Source: 67-14 sp035502775 (GTDB lineage: Bacteria > Actinomycetota > Thermoleophilia > Solirubrobacterales > 70-9). From it: a stretch of 64,000 nt of DNA. A model generated the notes under the pieces. That model saw nothing but the letters and a program-made list of their open reading frames with translations. It was not told where the DNA came from and did not search any database. The DNA lies in NCBI GenBank assembly GCA_035502775.1, contig DATJUB010000018.1, positions 15,814 to 79,813 of the forward strand, in the 5' to 3' direction. Both the position numbers and the translations under genes were made by a program. Below, one piece after another: positions 36,076 to 45,585 of the stretch (positions are counted from its first letter, which is position 1; each line of letters opens with the position of its first letter).

Positions 36076-37022
36076 ACTCGGCCCCGAAGCGCAAGATGCT
36101 GGTGATCGTCAATCCCTACGCGACCACCGTGTCCGACCGGCTGAAGAACCTCGTGATCTACGCCCTCCAAGGGCGTTTCGAGGTCGAGGTCGAAGCGACC
36201 GAGAGCCAGGATCACGCGACCCAGATCGGACGGGACGCGCAGGACGGCGGGTACGACCTGGTGGTCGCCTTCGGCGGCGATGGCACCGTGAACGAGGTGG
36301 TCAACGGCCTCGCGGGAACCGAAATCCCGGTCACCTTCCTGCCGGGCGGCAACACCAACGTGGTCTGTCGCACGCTGGGCATCCCCAACGACGTGGTCGA
36401 TGCGACAGAACACCTGCTCACCCTGGCCGACGACTTCCAGCCGCGGAAGATCGATCTGGGGTTGATCAATGACCGGTACTTCGTCTTCTCCTGTGGCGCC
36501 GGGATCGACGCGACCGTGGTCGAACGGGTCGATGCCAATCCGAGACTGAAATCGAAGGCCGGCCCCTACTTCTATTCCTGGCACGCGGTCTCCGGCTATC
36601 TCCGGCAGTACATGCGCAACCCGATCCGGCTCGAGGTTACGGTCGACGGCGAGGTCCACGAGGGGGTCACCACCCTCACCCAGAACTCGGACCCGTTCAC
36701 CTATTTCAGCAATCAGCCGGTGCATGTCTGCGAAAACGTCGAGATCGACGACGGCTCGCTGGGCATGGTCCTGCTGAAGCGCGCGAATCAGTTCGATGTG
36801 ATGAGCATCATCCCGAGGCTGCTCTCCAGCAAACTTTCCGCGGCCAAGCACAATCAGGTGGAGACCTTCGAGCACCTGATGGAAGCCAAGGTGCGCTCCC
36901 TGTCATCGGACGATTCCGGCCAGATCCGAAAGTTCCCGGTGCAGGTCGACGGCGACTACATCGGACAGTACGAAGAGATCACACTGAAGGCCGCGCCTCG
37001 CGCCCTGACCATCATCGCCTGA
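36072..37022 (+). CDS. Diacylglycerol/lipid kinase family protein (DagK/YegS-like)
   Basis: Predicted lipid kinase acting at the membrane surface. The 316 residues show the diacylglycerol kinase catalytic fold: VIVNPYATT, VVAFGGDGTVNEVVNGL (nucleotide-binding GGDGT), TFLPGGNTNVVCRTL, and CGAGIDATVVERVDANPRLK. The start is TTG at 36072, overlapping the upstream stop (TTGA); a later ATG at 36096 is an alternative. Substrate could be diacylglycerol or a phosphatidylinositol precursor. Confidence 0.9.
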   Translation: MNSAPKRKMLVIVNPYATTVSDRLKNLVIYALQGRFEVEVEATESQDHATQIGRDAQDGGYDLVVAFGGDGTVNEVVNGLAGTEIPVTFLPGGNTNVVCRTLGIPNDVVDATEHLLTLADDFQPRKIDLGLINDRYFVFSCGAGIDATVVERVDANPRLKSKAGPYFYSWHAVSGYLRQYMRNPIRLEVTVDGEVHEGVTTLTQNSDPFTYFSNQPVHVCENVEIDDGSLGMVLLKRANQFDVMSIIPRLLSSKLSAAKHNQVETFEHLMEAKVRSLSSDDSGQIRKFPVQVDGDYIGQYEEITLKAAPRALTIIA

Positions 37023-37080
37023 GGGCTGCCCCTCCTGATTGTCCGCCGGTGCCGGGGCGCGACCCGGCTACCATGAACTC

Positions 37081-37395
37081 ATGGCAGAAAAACAGATCGC
37101 CACAGCCGACCTGACCGTCCTGCCGATCGGCCGCGAGGGCGCCAGCGTCGGCGACATCCTGGTCGAGATCCAGCATCATCTCGAGGCTCAGGACAAGGTG
37201 CGATTCGAGATGCACGCCATGGGCACCTCACTTGAGGGCGACGTGGACGAGATCTTCCGGCTCGCGGCGGAACTCCACCGGCTGCCCCTGGAAGCCGGGC
37301 TGCCCCGGGTCTACACGGTGCTGAAGGTCGATCAGCGAACCGACAAGCCGCAGACCCTCGAGTCGAAGGTCGAGTCGGTCACCCGGCGTCTCTGA
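37081..37395 (+). CDS. MTH1187/YkoF-family thiamine-binding-like protein
   Basis: Small ferredoxin-like-fold protein of the MTH1187 family, members of which bind thiamine-like ligands. The 104 residues include ADLTVLPIGREGASVGDILVE, FEMHAMGTSLEGDVDEIF and PRVYTVLKVDQRTDK, the three conserved blocks. The ATG at 37081 is preferred over the GTG at 37039. The 3' end overlaps the convergent HD-GYP gene by 17 bases. Confidence 0.88.
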   Translation: MAEKQIATADLTVLPIGREGASVGDILVEIQHHLEAQDKVRFEMHAMGTSLEGDVDEIFRLAAELHRLPLEAGLPRVYTVLKVDQRTDKPQTLESKVESVTRRL

Positions 37396-38506
37396 CCGCC
37401 ACCCCGCCACCGGCGGGAACGAAGAACCTGTCCTCCGGACCGAGCGGGGCGACCAGATCCGCCGGGTCGAGACGAGAGAACGCCTCGACCAGCTCCGGAT
37501 CGAAATGGAGTCCGGCCTGGACCTCGATCTCTTCGATCGCGTCGGCGACGCTCCAGGGATCCTTGTAGGGACGCCGCTGCACCAGGGCATCGAAGACATC
37601 GGCCAAGGCGACCAGGCGTCCGGCCAGGCTGATGTCGTCACCGGCGAGACCGAGCGGATATCCGCTCCCGTCCCACTTCTCATGATGGGTGGCGGCGATG
37701 TCGGCGGCCGCGACCAGGACCTCGGAGCGGCTGCCTCCCAGGATCTCCGCTCCCTTGACGGTGTGTTCCTTCATGAGCTGCCACTCCGCCTCGTTCAGTT
37801 TGCCCGGCTTCAACAGGATGCTATCGGGAATCGCGATCTTGCCCACGTCGTGAAGGGTCGCGGCGACCTTGTACCGCTCGACCAGGGCCGGGCCGAGTCC
37901 GATCTCCCGCGCCAGCCAGGCGGTGGTCCTCCCCACCCGGAAGATGTGCTGCCCGATCGCGTCGTCGCGATACTCGGCCGCGATCGCCAGCCGGTAGATC
38001 GTCTCGAGATGGGCCGCCTCGACCTCCCGTGTTCTGGCCGCGACCCTCGACTCGAGCTGAAGGCGGTGGTCACGCGAAGCGATCTCCAGGATCCTCGTGT
38101 AGAGCAGGTTCTTGACCCTGAGGCCCACCTCGTCGATATCGAAGGGCTTCGTCACGAGATCATGGGCGCCGCTCGCCAAGGCCCGCCGCTTGGTTTCCCT
38201 GCTTGCATCGGCGGTGAGCACGATCACCGGCATCCTCACGCCGTCCACCGGACCCGGAAGTGCCGCCATGATCTCGAAACCGTCGGTCCCCGGCATATGA
38301 AGATCCAGCATCAGCAGGTCGGGGTTCATGCCCTGGCACAGATCGAGGGCTTGGCCGCTGTCATTGGTGATGGTCACGTTCTCGTAGCCCCACCTCCCCA
38401 GCAGGGTCTCGAGCAGCATCGTGTTCGCCCGTTCGTCGTCAACGACCAGAATCTTCGCCGAGCTGTGCAACGACGGCCTCCCCCTTCGACTCGGCGACGA
38501 GATCAA
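37379..38506 (-). CDS. Response regulator with HD-GYP c-di-GMP phosphodiesterase domain
   Basis: Two-component output protein. The 375 residues have a receiver domain (ILVVDDERAN, phosphoacceptor Asp68 in LLMLDLHMPG, switch Lys120 in VTKPFD), a coiled linker at about 145-168 and an HD-GYP domain. The latter has HDVGKIAIPD (His219, Asp220) and HHEKWDGSGYP (274-284) with the GYP triad, expected to hydrolyse cyclic di-GMP. The 5' end overlaps the hybrid histidine kinase gene by 68 bases, so the two form a likely signalling pair. Confidence 0.93.
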   Translation of the reverse strand: MISSPSRRGRPSLHSSAKILVVDDERANTMLLETLLGRWGYENVTITNDSGQALDLCQGMNPDLLMLDLHMPGTDGFEIMAALPGPVDGVRMPVIVLTADASRETKRRALASGAHDLVTKPFDIDEVGLRVKNLLYTRILEIASRDHRLQLESRVAARTREVEAAHLETIYRLAIAAEYRDDAIGQHIFRVGRTTAWLAREIGLGPALVERYKVAATLHDVGKIAIPDSILLKPGKLNEAEWQLMKEHTVKGAEILGGSRSEVLVAAADIAATHHEKWDGSGYPLGLAGDDISLAGRLVALADVFDALVQRRPYKDPWSVADAIEEIEVQAGLHFDPELVEAFSRLDPADLVAPLGPEDRFFVPAGGGVAVRDAG

Positions 38507-40421
38507 TCTGCCGCAGAAAGCCGGGAACGTCCAACGGCTTGGTCAGATAGGTCATGGCACCCGACTCCACCAGCCTTCTGCGATCCCCCAGAGTCGCGTC
38601 GGCACTCATTACGATCACCGGGATGTCGGCGGTCACCGGGTCGGCCTTGAGTCGCCACAGGACCTCTTCGCCCGGCATGTCGGGCAGGTGCAGATCGAGC
38701 ACGATCACATCGGGACGATGCCGGCCCGCCAGTTCCAGCCCGAGCGATCCCTGAATCGACGAGTAGATCCTGGAGTCGAAGTTGGCCTCGAGTATCCGGC
38801 GCACCAGCTCGAAGTTGGACGGATTGTCCTCAATGCACAGAACGACCAGGTCCCGCCCAGAGAACTCGGTGCGGTCCGGCATCGTGAACCCGGCGAAATC
38901 CATACGCGAAGAGTCCGCGCGAGCCAGCGACACGGCGAAGCAGGAACCGCTTTCCCCGGTTGATTCGAGGGTGAGTTCCCCGTTCATGAGATCCACCAGC
39001 CTCCGAGAGAGAGCAAGCCCCAGGCCCGTACCCTCGGCCTGCCCCTTGCTTTCCGCACCGAGCCTCTCGAAAGGCATGAACAGGCGTTCACGGTACTCGG
39101 GATCGATGCCCGTCCCCGAGTCCGAGACCATGATCTTCACCCGTCCGGCAGTCGCCCGGGCGGTGACCCGCACCTCACCGCCGATCCGGTTGTACTTGAT
39201 GCCGTTGCTCAGCAGGTTCAGCAGAACCTGTTTCAGCCGCTGCTGATCGGCCATCGCGTGAAGATCGTCCTCGACGTGGTCGACCACCAGCTCGACCTCG
39301 CGTTCGGCAGCCAGCGGAGCCACCATCGAACGCACGTCACCGAGCACGTTCGAGAGCGATACCGGCTCCATCGAGATCCGCAGGGCACCGCTCTCGATCC
39401 TCGAGATGTCGAGAACCTCATCGATCAATCCGAGCAGGTGGCGGCCGGCCCGCATGATCTGCCCCACGCTCTCCCTCTCATCCGGCTCCAGATCGTCCAT
39501 CTCCAGCAGCTGACCGAAACCGAGGATCGCGTTCAGCGGCGTGCGCAGCTCGTGGCTCATGCGCGCCAGAAACTCGCTCTTCGCCTGGCTGGCCGCCTCC
39601 AGCTTCTTTCTCCTCTCCACCAGCTGCGCCGCCATCTCGTTGAAGGCGATCCCCAGAGACTGCACCTCCTTGGCTCCCGCCGGTTCGACCCGGACCCGCT
39701 CGACTCCGTGCCCGAGGCTCATGGTGGCTTCATCCAGCTCCACGATCGGCCGACGGACCGACCTCAGCATGTAGATCGACGCCACCCCGATCGTCAGGAG
39801 CCCGGCGACCACGGCCGCGATGCTGGCGATCCGCGAACGGTCGGAGTACGAATCGGCGTGCTGCGACTGCTCCTCGGCACTGGCCCTGAACTGGGCTTCG
39901 GCCAGCGTCAGCCTTTCACGTACATGATCGATCCTCCGCTGGTTCTCGCCGGAAACGATCGAACGCCGCACATCGACCGGAAGGCGATCCGGCATCCCGA
40001 TCAGGGAAGGACCCTGGAGAGCCATGTATTCGGCCACCGCGTCGCGTGCCTCATCGCCGATCCCGCTTCCGCCCGCCTGGTCGACCACGCCGGAAAGCGG
40101 CCCGAACTCGGACCTGAGATCTCGAAAGGCACGCCTTGCCCCGTGGGCATACTCGATCTCACCGGTGCTGGCGTACCCGCGAACCGCGGCCTGGATCTCC
40201 AGCAGTCCGGTCGAGAGCGTCTCGGCCTCGAACTGGAGCGTGCGGAAATTCCGCTGGGATTCCCGCGCCGCGTCGGAGGCATTCATCGCCGAAAGCCCGA
40301 TCAGAGCGGGGACGGTGACGCACACCGCGAGGGCGATCGCGAGAACGGTCAGGCCGGTGCCCAGCCCGGCTTCCGAAATTGCCCGTCCGGCACGGGTGAA
40401 GACTGTTTCCGGCTTGTCCAC
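38439..40421 (-). CDS. Hybrid sensor histidine kinase with C-terminal receiver
   Basis: The 660 residues have a transmembrane helix (about 21-43), an extracytoplasmic helical sensor resembling CHASE3 (about 45-195), a second transmembrane helix (199-219) and a HAMP linker. The HisKA box MSHELRTPLNAILGF (His290) precedes an HATPase domain (N-box NLLSNGIKYNR, G-boxes DSGTGIDPEY and GTGLGLALSRR). A receiver domain (DVIVLDLHLPDMPGEE) forms the C-terminus. It likely passes phosphate to the overlapping HD-GYP regulator. The ligand is unknown. Confidence 0.93.
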   Translation of the reverse strand: MDKPETVFTRAGRAISEAGLGTGLTVLAIALAVCVTVPALIGLSAMNASDAARESQRNFRTLQFEAETLSTGLLEIQAAVRGYASTGEIEYAHGARRAFRDLRSEFGPLSGVVDQAGGSGIGDEARDAVAEYMALQGPSLIGMPDRLPVDVRRSIVSGENQRRIDHVRERLTLAEAQFRASAEEQSQHADSYSDRSRIASIAAVVAGLLTIGVASIYMLRSVRRPIVELDEATMSLGHGVERVRVEPAGAKEVQSLGIAFNEMAAQLVERRKKLEAASQAKSEFLARMSHELRTPLNAILGFGQLLEMDDLEPDERESVGQIMRAGRHLLGLIDEVLDISRIESGALRISMEPVSLSNVLGDVRSMVAPLAAEREVELVVDHVEDDLHAMADQQRLKQVLLNLLSNGIKYNRIGGEVRVTARATAGRVKIMVSDSGTGIDPEYRERLFMPFERLGAESKGQAEGTGLGLALSRRLVDLMNGELTLESTGESGSCFAVSLARADSSRMDFAGFTMPDRTEFSGRDLVVLCIEDNPSNFELVRRILEANFDSRIYSSIQGSLGLELAGRHRPDVIVLDLHLPDMPGEEVLWRLKADPVTADIPVIVMSADATLGDRRRLVESGAMTYLTKPLDVPGFLRQIDLVAESKGEAVVAQLGEDSGR

Positions 40422-40531
40422 GACAACGGACCTCCGATCCGTTCCCCGACAGCTTCAGGGAATCACTTCAGACCTGGGAACCAGCCTATCCCCAATGGAA
40501 CCACCGGACAGCAAATCTTTAGCATTCGCGG

Positions 40532-40555
40532 ATTCGCGGCGCGGCTGCCGCGAAT
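40532..40555 (-). terminator. Hairpin after relA
   Basis: ATTCGCGGC (40532-40540) and GCCGCGAAT (40547-40555) make a perfect 9-bp stem with a 6-base loop, beginning 7 bases past the relA stop on the minus strand. No T-run follows, but GC-rich stems without U-tracts are common candidates for termination in Actinobacteria. It would close the long secDF-recJ-relA operon. Confidence 0.5.
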
Positions 40556-40562
40556 ACCGGCT

Positions 40563-42716
40563 CTACTCGCCGGGAGTCACCCGGTACGCGTCGAATACGG
40601 ATTCGACGTGTCGCATCCGGGTGATGCACTGCTTCAGCTGGCCGGTGTCTCCGACCTCGATCACGAAACGGTTCTTGACCATGGGCGGGTTGGTCGTGCA
40701 CTCGGCGGAGATGATGTTGACCCCCACCTCGGCGAAGGTCCTCGAGAGGTCCTCGAGCAGGCGAGTGCGATCGTAGGCGTCGATCTGGATCTCGACCCTG
40801 AAGGTCGCTTCGTTCTCTCCTTCCCACGAAACCTTGACCATGCGCTCCGGAGAATTGCTGAGGTCGGCCACGTTGCGGCAGTCCTCGCGGTGGATGGTGA
40901 TGCCGCGGCCCAGCGACACGTATCCGAGGATGTCGTCCCCCGGAACCGGCCGGCAGCATTTGGCGAGGCGCAGGGCGACGTTCTCGACACCCTCGACCGA
41001 GATGCCGAACTCGGAGGCGTCGCGGGTGCTGCTGCGCTTGTCCCGGCCCTTGGTGATGCTCTCGACCGGCTCCGGCTCGATCATCTCGCCGGCCCGCAGG
41101 CGCTGGATCAGCTTGTTGGCCGTGGTCTTGGCCGAGATCTTCTTCTGGCCGATCGCGATGTAGAAGTCGTCGGCCTTGCGGAAGCCCATCTCCCGCATCA
41201 CGTCGGCCAGCATCGGCGAACCGGAGAACTTCTGCGGCGGCAGGTCACGCTTCTTCAGCGCCTCGGCCAGCGCTTCTCGGCCGTCCCGCTCGGCGTCCTC
41301 GCGGCTCTCCTCCCGGAACCAGGCACGGATCTTGTTCCGGGCACGGCTGGTCCGCACCACCTTGATCCAGTCGCGCGAAGGGCCGCGCTCCTGTTTCGCG
41401 GTCAGAACCTCGACGATGTCGCCCGACTTGAGCTGGGAGTGGAGCGGCACGATGTTGCCGTTCACCTTGGCCCCGACGCAGCGGTGGCCGACATCGGTAT
41501 GGATCGAGTAGGCGAAATCCAGCGGCGTCGATCCGTGGGAGAGGTTCATCACCTCGCCCTTCGGCGTGAACACGAACACCTCGTCCTCGAACAGGTCCTC
41601 TTTCAGGGACTGGAGGAACTCGGCCGGATTCTGTTCCGACTCCGACTCGACCAGCTGCCTCAGCCAGGTCATCTTCTCGCGCGAGGAGTCCGGCCCGGCG
41701 CCTTCCTTGTAGGAGACGTGGGCGGCGATGCCGTACTCGGCCAGGCGGTGCATCTCCTCGGTGCGGATCTGGATCTCGAGCGGCTTGCCCTCGAGTCCGA
41801 TCACAGTCGTGTGGAGCGCCTGGTACATGTTCGTCTTCGGCATCGCGACGTAATCCTTGAAGCGTCCCGGCAGGGGCTTCCAGAGCGAGTGGATCACTCC
41901 GATCGCGCCGTAGCAGTCCTTGACCGAGCCGACGATGACCCGCATCGCGGTCAGGTCGAAGATCTCGTTGAACTCCCGGCCCTTCTTGGTCATCTTGGTG
42001 TAGATCGAGTAGAAGTGCTTGGCCCGGCCGGCGATCTCGGCCTCGATCCCGACCTTCTGCAGTTCTTCCGCGAGGAAGCCACCGGCCTCCTCGGCATAGG
42101 TCTCCCGTTCGGCCCGCTGCTGGGCGACCAGATGTTTGATCTCCGAGTACTTGCGCGGATGGAGCGTGGCGAAGGCGAGATCCTCGAGCTCCCACTTGAT
42201 CGCGTGGATGCCCAGGCGATGGGCGAGCGGAGCGTAGATCTCGAGGGTTTCGCGTGACTTCGCGATCTGCTTCTGCTTCGGCAGCGAGCTCAGCGTCCTC
42301 ATGTTGTGCAGTCGGTCGGCCAGCTTGATCAGGATGACCCGGACATCCTTGGCCATCGCGACCATCATCTTGCGGTAGTTCTCGGCCTGCCGTTCGTCCC
42401 GGCTCTCGAACGTGATCTCGGTGAGTTTGGTGACGCCGTCCACCAGTTTCGCCACGTCCTCGCCGAACTCGCCCTCGATCTCCTCGAGGCTGGCCGAGGT
42501 GTCCTCGACCGTGTCGTGGAGCAGTGCCGCGCAGAGCGTGTCGGTGTCGAGGCTCATGCCGACGCAGATCCGGGCGACGCCGACCGGATGGGTGATGAAC
42601 TCGTGGCCGGACTGGCGTTTCTGATCGGCGTGGTGGCGGCAGGCGAAGACGAACGCCTTCGCGACCTCGGCCCGGTCGATCAGGGCGGCCGAGTCCCCCA
42701 TGGTTTCGGCGACCAT
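40563..42716 (-). CDS. relA: Bifunctional (p)ppGpp synthetase/hydrolase RelA/SpoT
   Basis: Controls the stringent response. The 717 residues contain the HD hydrolase (SGHEFITHPVGVA, AALLHDTVEDT), the synthetase (GRAKHFYSIYTKMTKKG, FDLTAMRVIVGS), a TGS domain (VFTPKGEVMNLSHGSTPLDF) and a C-terminal ACT domain (RVEIQIDAYDRTRLLEDLSR). The first ATG is at 42716. The frame stays open another 25 codons with protein-like sequence (LTPRERSLLDDLIAVIDEFE) up to a CTG at 42791 that overlaps the recJ stop as CTGA and has AAAAGG eight bases upstream. A 742-residue product from that CTG is possible. Confidence 0.95.
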   Translation of the reverse strand: MVAETMGDSAALIDRAEVAKAFVFACRHHADQKRQSGHEFITHPVGVARICVGMSLDTDTLCAALLHDTVEDTSASLEEIEGEFGEDVAKLVDGVTKLTEITFESRDERQAENYRKMMVAMAKDVRVILIKLADRLHNMRTLSSLPKQKQIAKSRETLEIYAPLAHRLGIHAIKWELEDLAFATLHPRKYSEIKHLVAQQRAERETYAEEAGGFLAEELQKVGIEAEIAGRAKHFYSIYTKMTKKGREFNEIFDLTAMRVIVGSVKDCYGAIGVIHSLWKPLPGRFKDYVAMPKTNMYQALHTTVIGLEGKPLEIQIRTEEMHRLAEYGIAAHVSYKEGAGPDSSREKMTWLRQLVESESEQNPAEFLQSLKEDLFEDEVFVFTPKGEVMNLSHGSTPLDFAYSIHTDVGHRCVGAKVNGNIVPLHSQLKSGDIVEVLTAKQERGPSRDWIKVVRTSRARNKIRAWFREESREDAERDGREALAEALKKRDLPPQKFSGSPMLADVMREMGFRKADDFYIAIGQKKISAKTTANKLIQRLRAGEMIEPEPVESITKGRDKRSSTRDASEFGISVEGVENVALRLAKCCRPVPGDDILGYVSLGRGITIHREDCRNVADLSNSPERMVKVSWEGENEATFRVEIQIDAYDRTRLLEDLSRTFAEVGVNIISAECTTNPPMVKNRFVIEVGDTGQLKQCITRMRHVESVFDAYRVTPGE

Positions 42717-42787
42717 GCCCTCGAACTCGTCGATGACCGCGATCAGGTCATCGAGCAGGGAGCGTTCCCGGGGCGTCAGCCCCGACG

Positions 42788-45274
42788 TCAGCTCGTTGAC
42801 CTTTTCGACTGTTTGAGAAATTCGAGATGCTCCTTGCAGAGAGTCCGCGAACGGACGAAAACAGGGGAATCTTCCAATTCGACCTTCTCCGAGGATACGA
42901 CCCCGAGAGTGCGGGCATCGCCCCGGCCCTCGCTCTGGACCAGATCGACCTCTTGCAGAATCCTCACCATCCGGGCCGCGAGCTCGGGAGATCGCGGCGT
43001 CTCCGAAGGACCGGACAGCAGCGATCGCAGCAGCTCGCCACGCACCTGATCGGCATCGCGAAGCTTCAGGAACAGGTCCCGCAGCTGGGCCGTCAGATCG
43101 AACCTGTGCGCGACCGCCTTCTCCGCGAACTCGATCTCGGCGGCCCCTTGAACCGCGTGAAGAAGCCCCTTCCCCGCCTTCAGGCTCTCTGCCTGTTGGG
43201 CGGAGTACGGCGGGTCGAGAGCGACCACCTGGGAGAAGGGCGCGACCAGATCGGGCTGCGCTTCCAGCATCTCGAGATCGAATACGAGGACTCCGCTTCC
43301 CATCCCGGCGCGCGCCCGCTCAACGGCCGCTTCGGGACTCCCGGGCCAAAGGCCGAGAATCTCGGCGCCTTCCCGGAACCGGCCGAGTCCGGGCTCCCCA
43401 CCCAGGTCCAGCCAGCGACGGTGACCGTCGGCCGTGCCGATCGCCACACTCTCGCCGGACGAGATCAGATCGGCGATGCGAACCCCGGGAAGCCCCGCGA
43501 CGCCCGCCGGGGTCCGGGTTCCGGGCACGGCGGGAACCGGTGTGGACGGCGGCGCCTCATGGGCATACTCGAAACGGCGCCACCATTCATCTTCGGCGCA
43601 GCCATCCAGGTTCCGCACTCCTTCGCTGGTGATCCTCACCGGGAAGACCTCTTCGAGCCGTACCTGCGGTTCGACCGAGCCGTTCCAGTGGTTGACGCTC
43701 AGCTCGGCGGCCACATCCACCGGATCGTCCTCGCCGACGCCGAAGCTGGTCCGCCCGAAACAGATCCCGGCGGCCCGGTGACCGCCCGAGTTGAGCGAGA
43801 AGCGGGCGTGCTTGCCTTCGCCGATCTCACGCACGTCGCATATGCGGGCACCCGGCACCAGCAGCGTGAGCGGCCGGTTGCCCTGCCCGAACGGCTCCAG
43901 CTTCTCGATCTCCTCCGCCAGCGGCAGCCCGACCTCCTCACCACCCACGATCGCGTCCACCGGCAGCTTCGGGCTCGGTGGATCGAGGCCGATCTGATCG
44001 ACGACCGCGGCCGCCAGGGCCCGTCGGAACGGTTCGATCCGTTCGGGCCTGATCTGGATGCCGGCCGCCGCTTTGTGACCGCCGAAGCCTTCGAGCAGAT
44101 CGGCGCATTCCATGATCGCGCGGTGCAGGTCGAGACCCGGAACGCTGCGCGCCGACCCCCGGGCGACCTCGTCACCGGTCGCGATCACCACCGCCGGCAC
44201 CTCGTACTTGCGGGCGAGGCGGGAGGCGACGATGCCGACCACGCCGGGATGCCAGCCCTCCCCGGCCACGACCAGCGCCGGCGCCTCCGGGTCCTCGAGC
44301 TCGCGCCTCGCCGCCTCGGCCTCGTTCTCCACCTCCCGTTCGACCCGCCGCCGGTCGAGGTTGGCCCGCCCCAGCTCCTCGCCGATCTCGGCCGCCCTCT
44401 CCGCAGAGTCCGCCAGGAAAAGCTCGACCCCGGCATCCGCCCGGTACATGCGTCCGGCGGCGTTGATCCGTGGCCCCAGCCGGAAACCGAAGTCCTCCGA
44501 TGTCAGCCGGGCCGGGGTCACCCGGGCATCGTCGAGCAGCGCCCGCATGCCGATCCGCTCAGCCCGGCGCGCCACCCTCACCCCCTCCTTCACGAGGCGC
44601 CGGTTCTCCCCGATCAGCGGCATCACGTCGGCGACCGTGGCCAGGGCGACGAGGTCCAGGTCCGCCACGTCCAGGGCGGGATCGAGACCGCGTTCCCGCC
44701 GGATCGCCGAGGCCAGCTTCCAGGCGACCGCCGCGCCGCAGAGCTGCTTGAACGGGTAGCCGCAGATCTCCGGGTGGAGGATCGGACAGTCGGGCAGCTC
44801 GGGGCCGGGCTGGTGGTGATCGGTGACCACGATCCGCATGCCCAGCTCCCGGGCCAGGGCGACCTCGGAGACCGCGGTCACACCGCAGTCCACCGTGATC
44901 ACCAGATCCGTTCCGCGCCCCGCGATCGTCCGGATCGCTTCGTCGTTCAGTCCGTAGCCGTCGGCGATGCGATCCGGGATGAACCAATCGGCGTCCGCCC
45001 CGAGATGGCGGAACAGTCCCACCAGGATCGAGGTGGAGGCCACCCCGTCCACGTCGAAATCGCCGTAGACGGTGATCCTCCGTCCCCCGTCGATCGCCGC
45101 CGTCACCAGATCGACTACCTCGTCCATCCCCTCGAAGGACGATGGATCGTGGGTCTCGTCGGCGGCGAGGAAGGCCCTCGCCTCGGCCGGGCTGCGATGA
45201 CCGCGGCGGACCAGCGCGGTCGCCACGGGAAGCTTCAGGTCAAGTTCCCGTGCGAGGCTGAGCGCCTCTTCCAC
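42788..45274 (-). CDS. recJ: Single-stranded-DNA-specific exonuclease RecJ with extended C-terminus
   Basis: 5'-3' exonuclease for recombination and mismatch or base-excision repair. The 828 residues carry the DHH motifs VYGDFDVDGVASTSI, VITVDCGV and VTDHHQPGPELPD, the DHHA1 GGHKAAAGIQI, and the OB-fold region. RecJ proteins are usually about 560-600 residues; about 250 extra C-terminal residues here (from roughly 570) include Arg/Glu-rich helices and no recognised motif. It follows a small membrane protein and precedes relA, a common recJ-relA order. Confidence 0.93.
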   Translation of the reverse strand: MEEALSLARELDLKLPVATALVRRGHRSPAEARAFLAADETHDPSSFEGMDEVVDLVTAAIDGGRRITVYGDFDVDGVASTSILVGLFRHLGADADWFIPDRIADGYGLNDEAIRTIAGRGTDLVITVDCGVTAVSEVALARELGMRIVVTDHHQPGPELPDCPILHPEICGYPFKQLCGAAVAWKLASAIRRERGLDPALDVADLDLVALATVADVMPLIGENRRLVKEGVRVARRAERIGMRALLDDARVTPARLTSEDFGFRLGPRINAAGRMYRADAGVELFLADSAERAAEIGEELGRANLDRRRVEREVENEAEAARRELEDPEAPALVVAGEGWHPGVVGIVASRLARKYEVPAVVIATGDEVARGSARSVPGLDLHRAIMECADLLEGFGGHKAAAGIQIRPERIEPFRRALAAAVVDQIGLDPPSPKLPVDAIVGGEEVGLPLAEEIEKLEPFGQGNRPLTLLVPGARICDVREIGEGKHARFSLNSGGHRAAGICFGRTSFGVGEDDPVDVAAELSVNHWNGSVEPQVRLEEVFPVRITSEGVRNLDGCAEDEWWRRFEYAHEAPPSTPVPAVPGTRTPAGVAGLPGVRIADLISSGESVAIGTADGHRRWLDLGGEPGLGRFREGAEILGLWPGSPEAAVERARAGMGSGVLVFDLEMLEAQPDLVAPFSQVVALDPPYSAQQAESLKAGKGLLHAVQGAAEIEFAEKAVAHRFDLTAQLRDLFLKLRDADQVRGELLRSLLSGPSETPRSPELAARMVRILQEVDLVQSEGRGDARTLGVVSSEKVELEDSPVFVRSRTLCKEHLEFLKQSKRSTS

Positions 45275-45310
45275 ACGGTAAGGCTGGGCCTCAAATCCGA
45301 TTGAACGGAC

Positions 45311-45583
45311 CTACAGCTCGAGTTCCGGTTCGCCGCTGCGTTCGCCGATCCAGTAGACCAGCGCCGCCCCGGCCACGGTGCCCGGAATCGCCGCGAGGAA
45401 CGTGATGAAGTTCGTGTCGTTGAGGCCGTCACCCATCAGCAGAAGGATGATCGCGCCCGACACCATCGCGCCGAACACGCAGCCCAGCAAGGCACCGACG
45501 ATGCCCTGCCAGAAACGTTCCGGCACGAAGATCGTGAAGTGCCAAAGGGCGAGTCCGACGGTTATCCATACGACCACTGACAT
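45311..45583 (-). CDS. Small integral membrane protein (GlsB/YeaQ-like)
   Basis: The 90 residues form three hydrophobic segments (about 4-20, 27-51 and 60-80) with glycine-rich packing (GIVGALLGCVFGAMVSGAIIL, AAIPGTVAGAALVYWIG), similar to GlsB/YeaQ/YmgE membrane proteins. A short acidic C-terminus follows. It lies two bases after secDF and 36 bases before recJ, so it is part of that operon. Function unknown. Confidence 0.75.
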   Translation of the reverse strand: MSVVVWITVGLALWHFTIFVPERFWQGIVGALLGCVFGAMVSGAIILLLMGDGLNDTNFITFLAAIPGTVAGAALVYWIGERSGEPELEL

Positions 45584-45585
45584 GA

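Noticed and set aside
39258..42257. Open frame of 999 codons on the plus strand
   Set aside because: Antisense to the histidine kinase and relA. No motif and no plausible start context.
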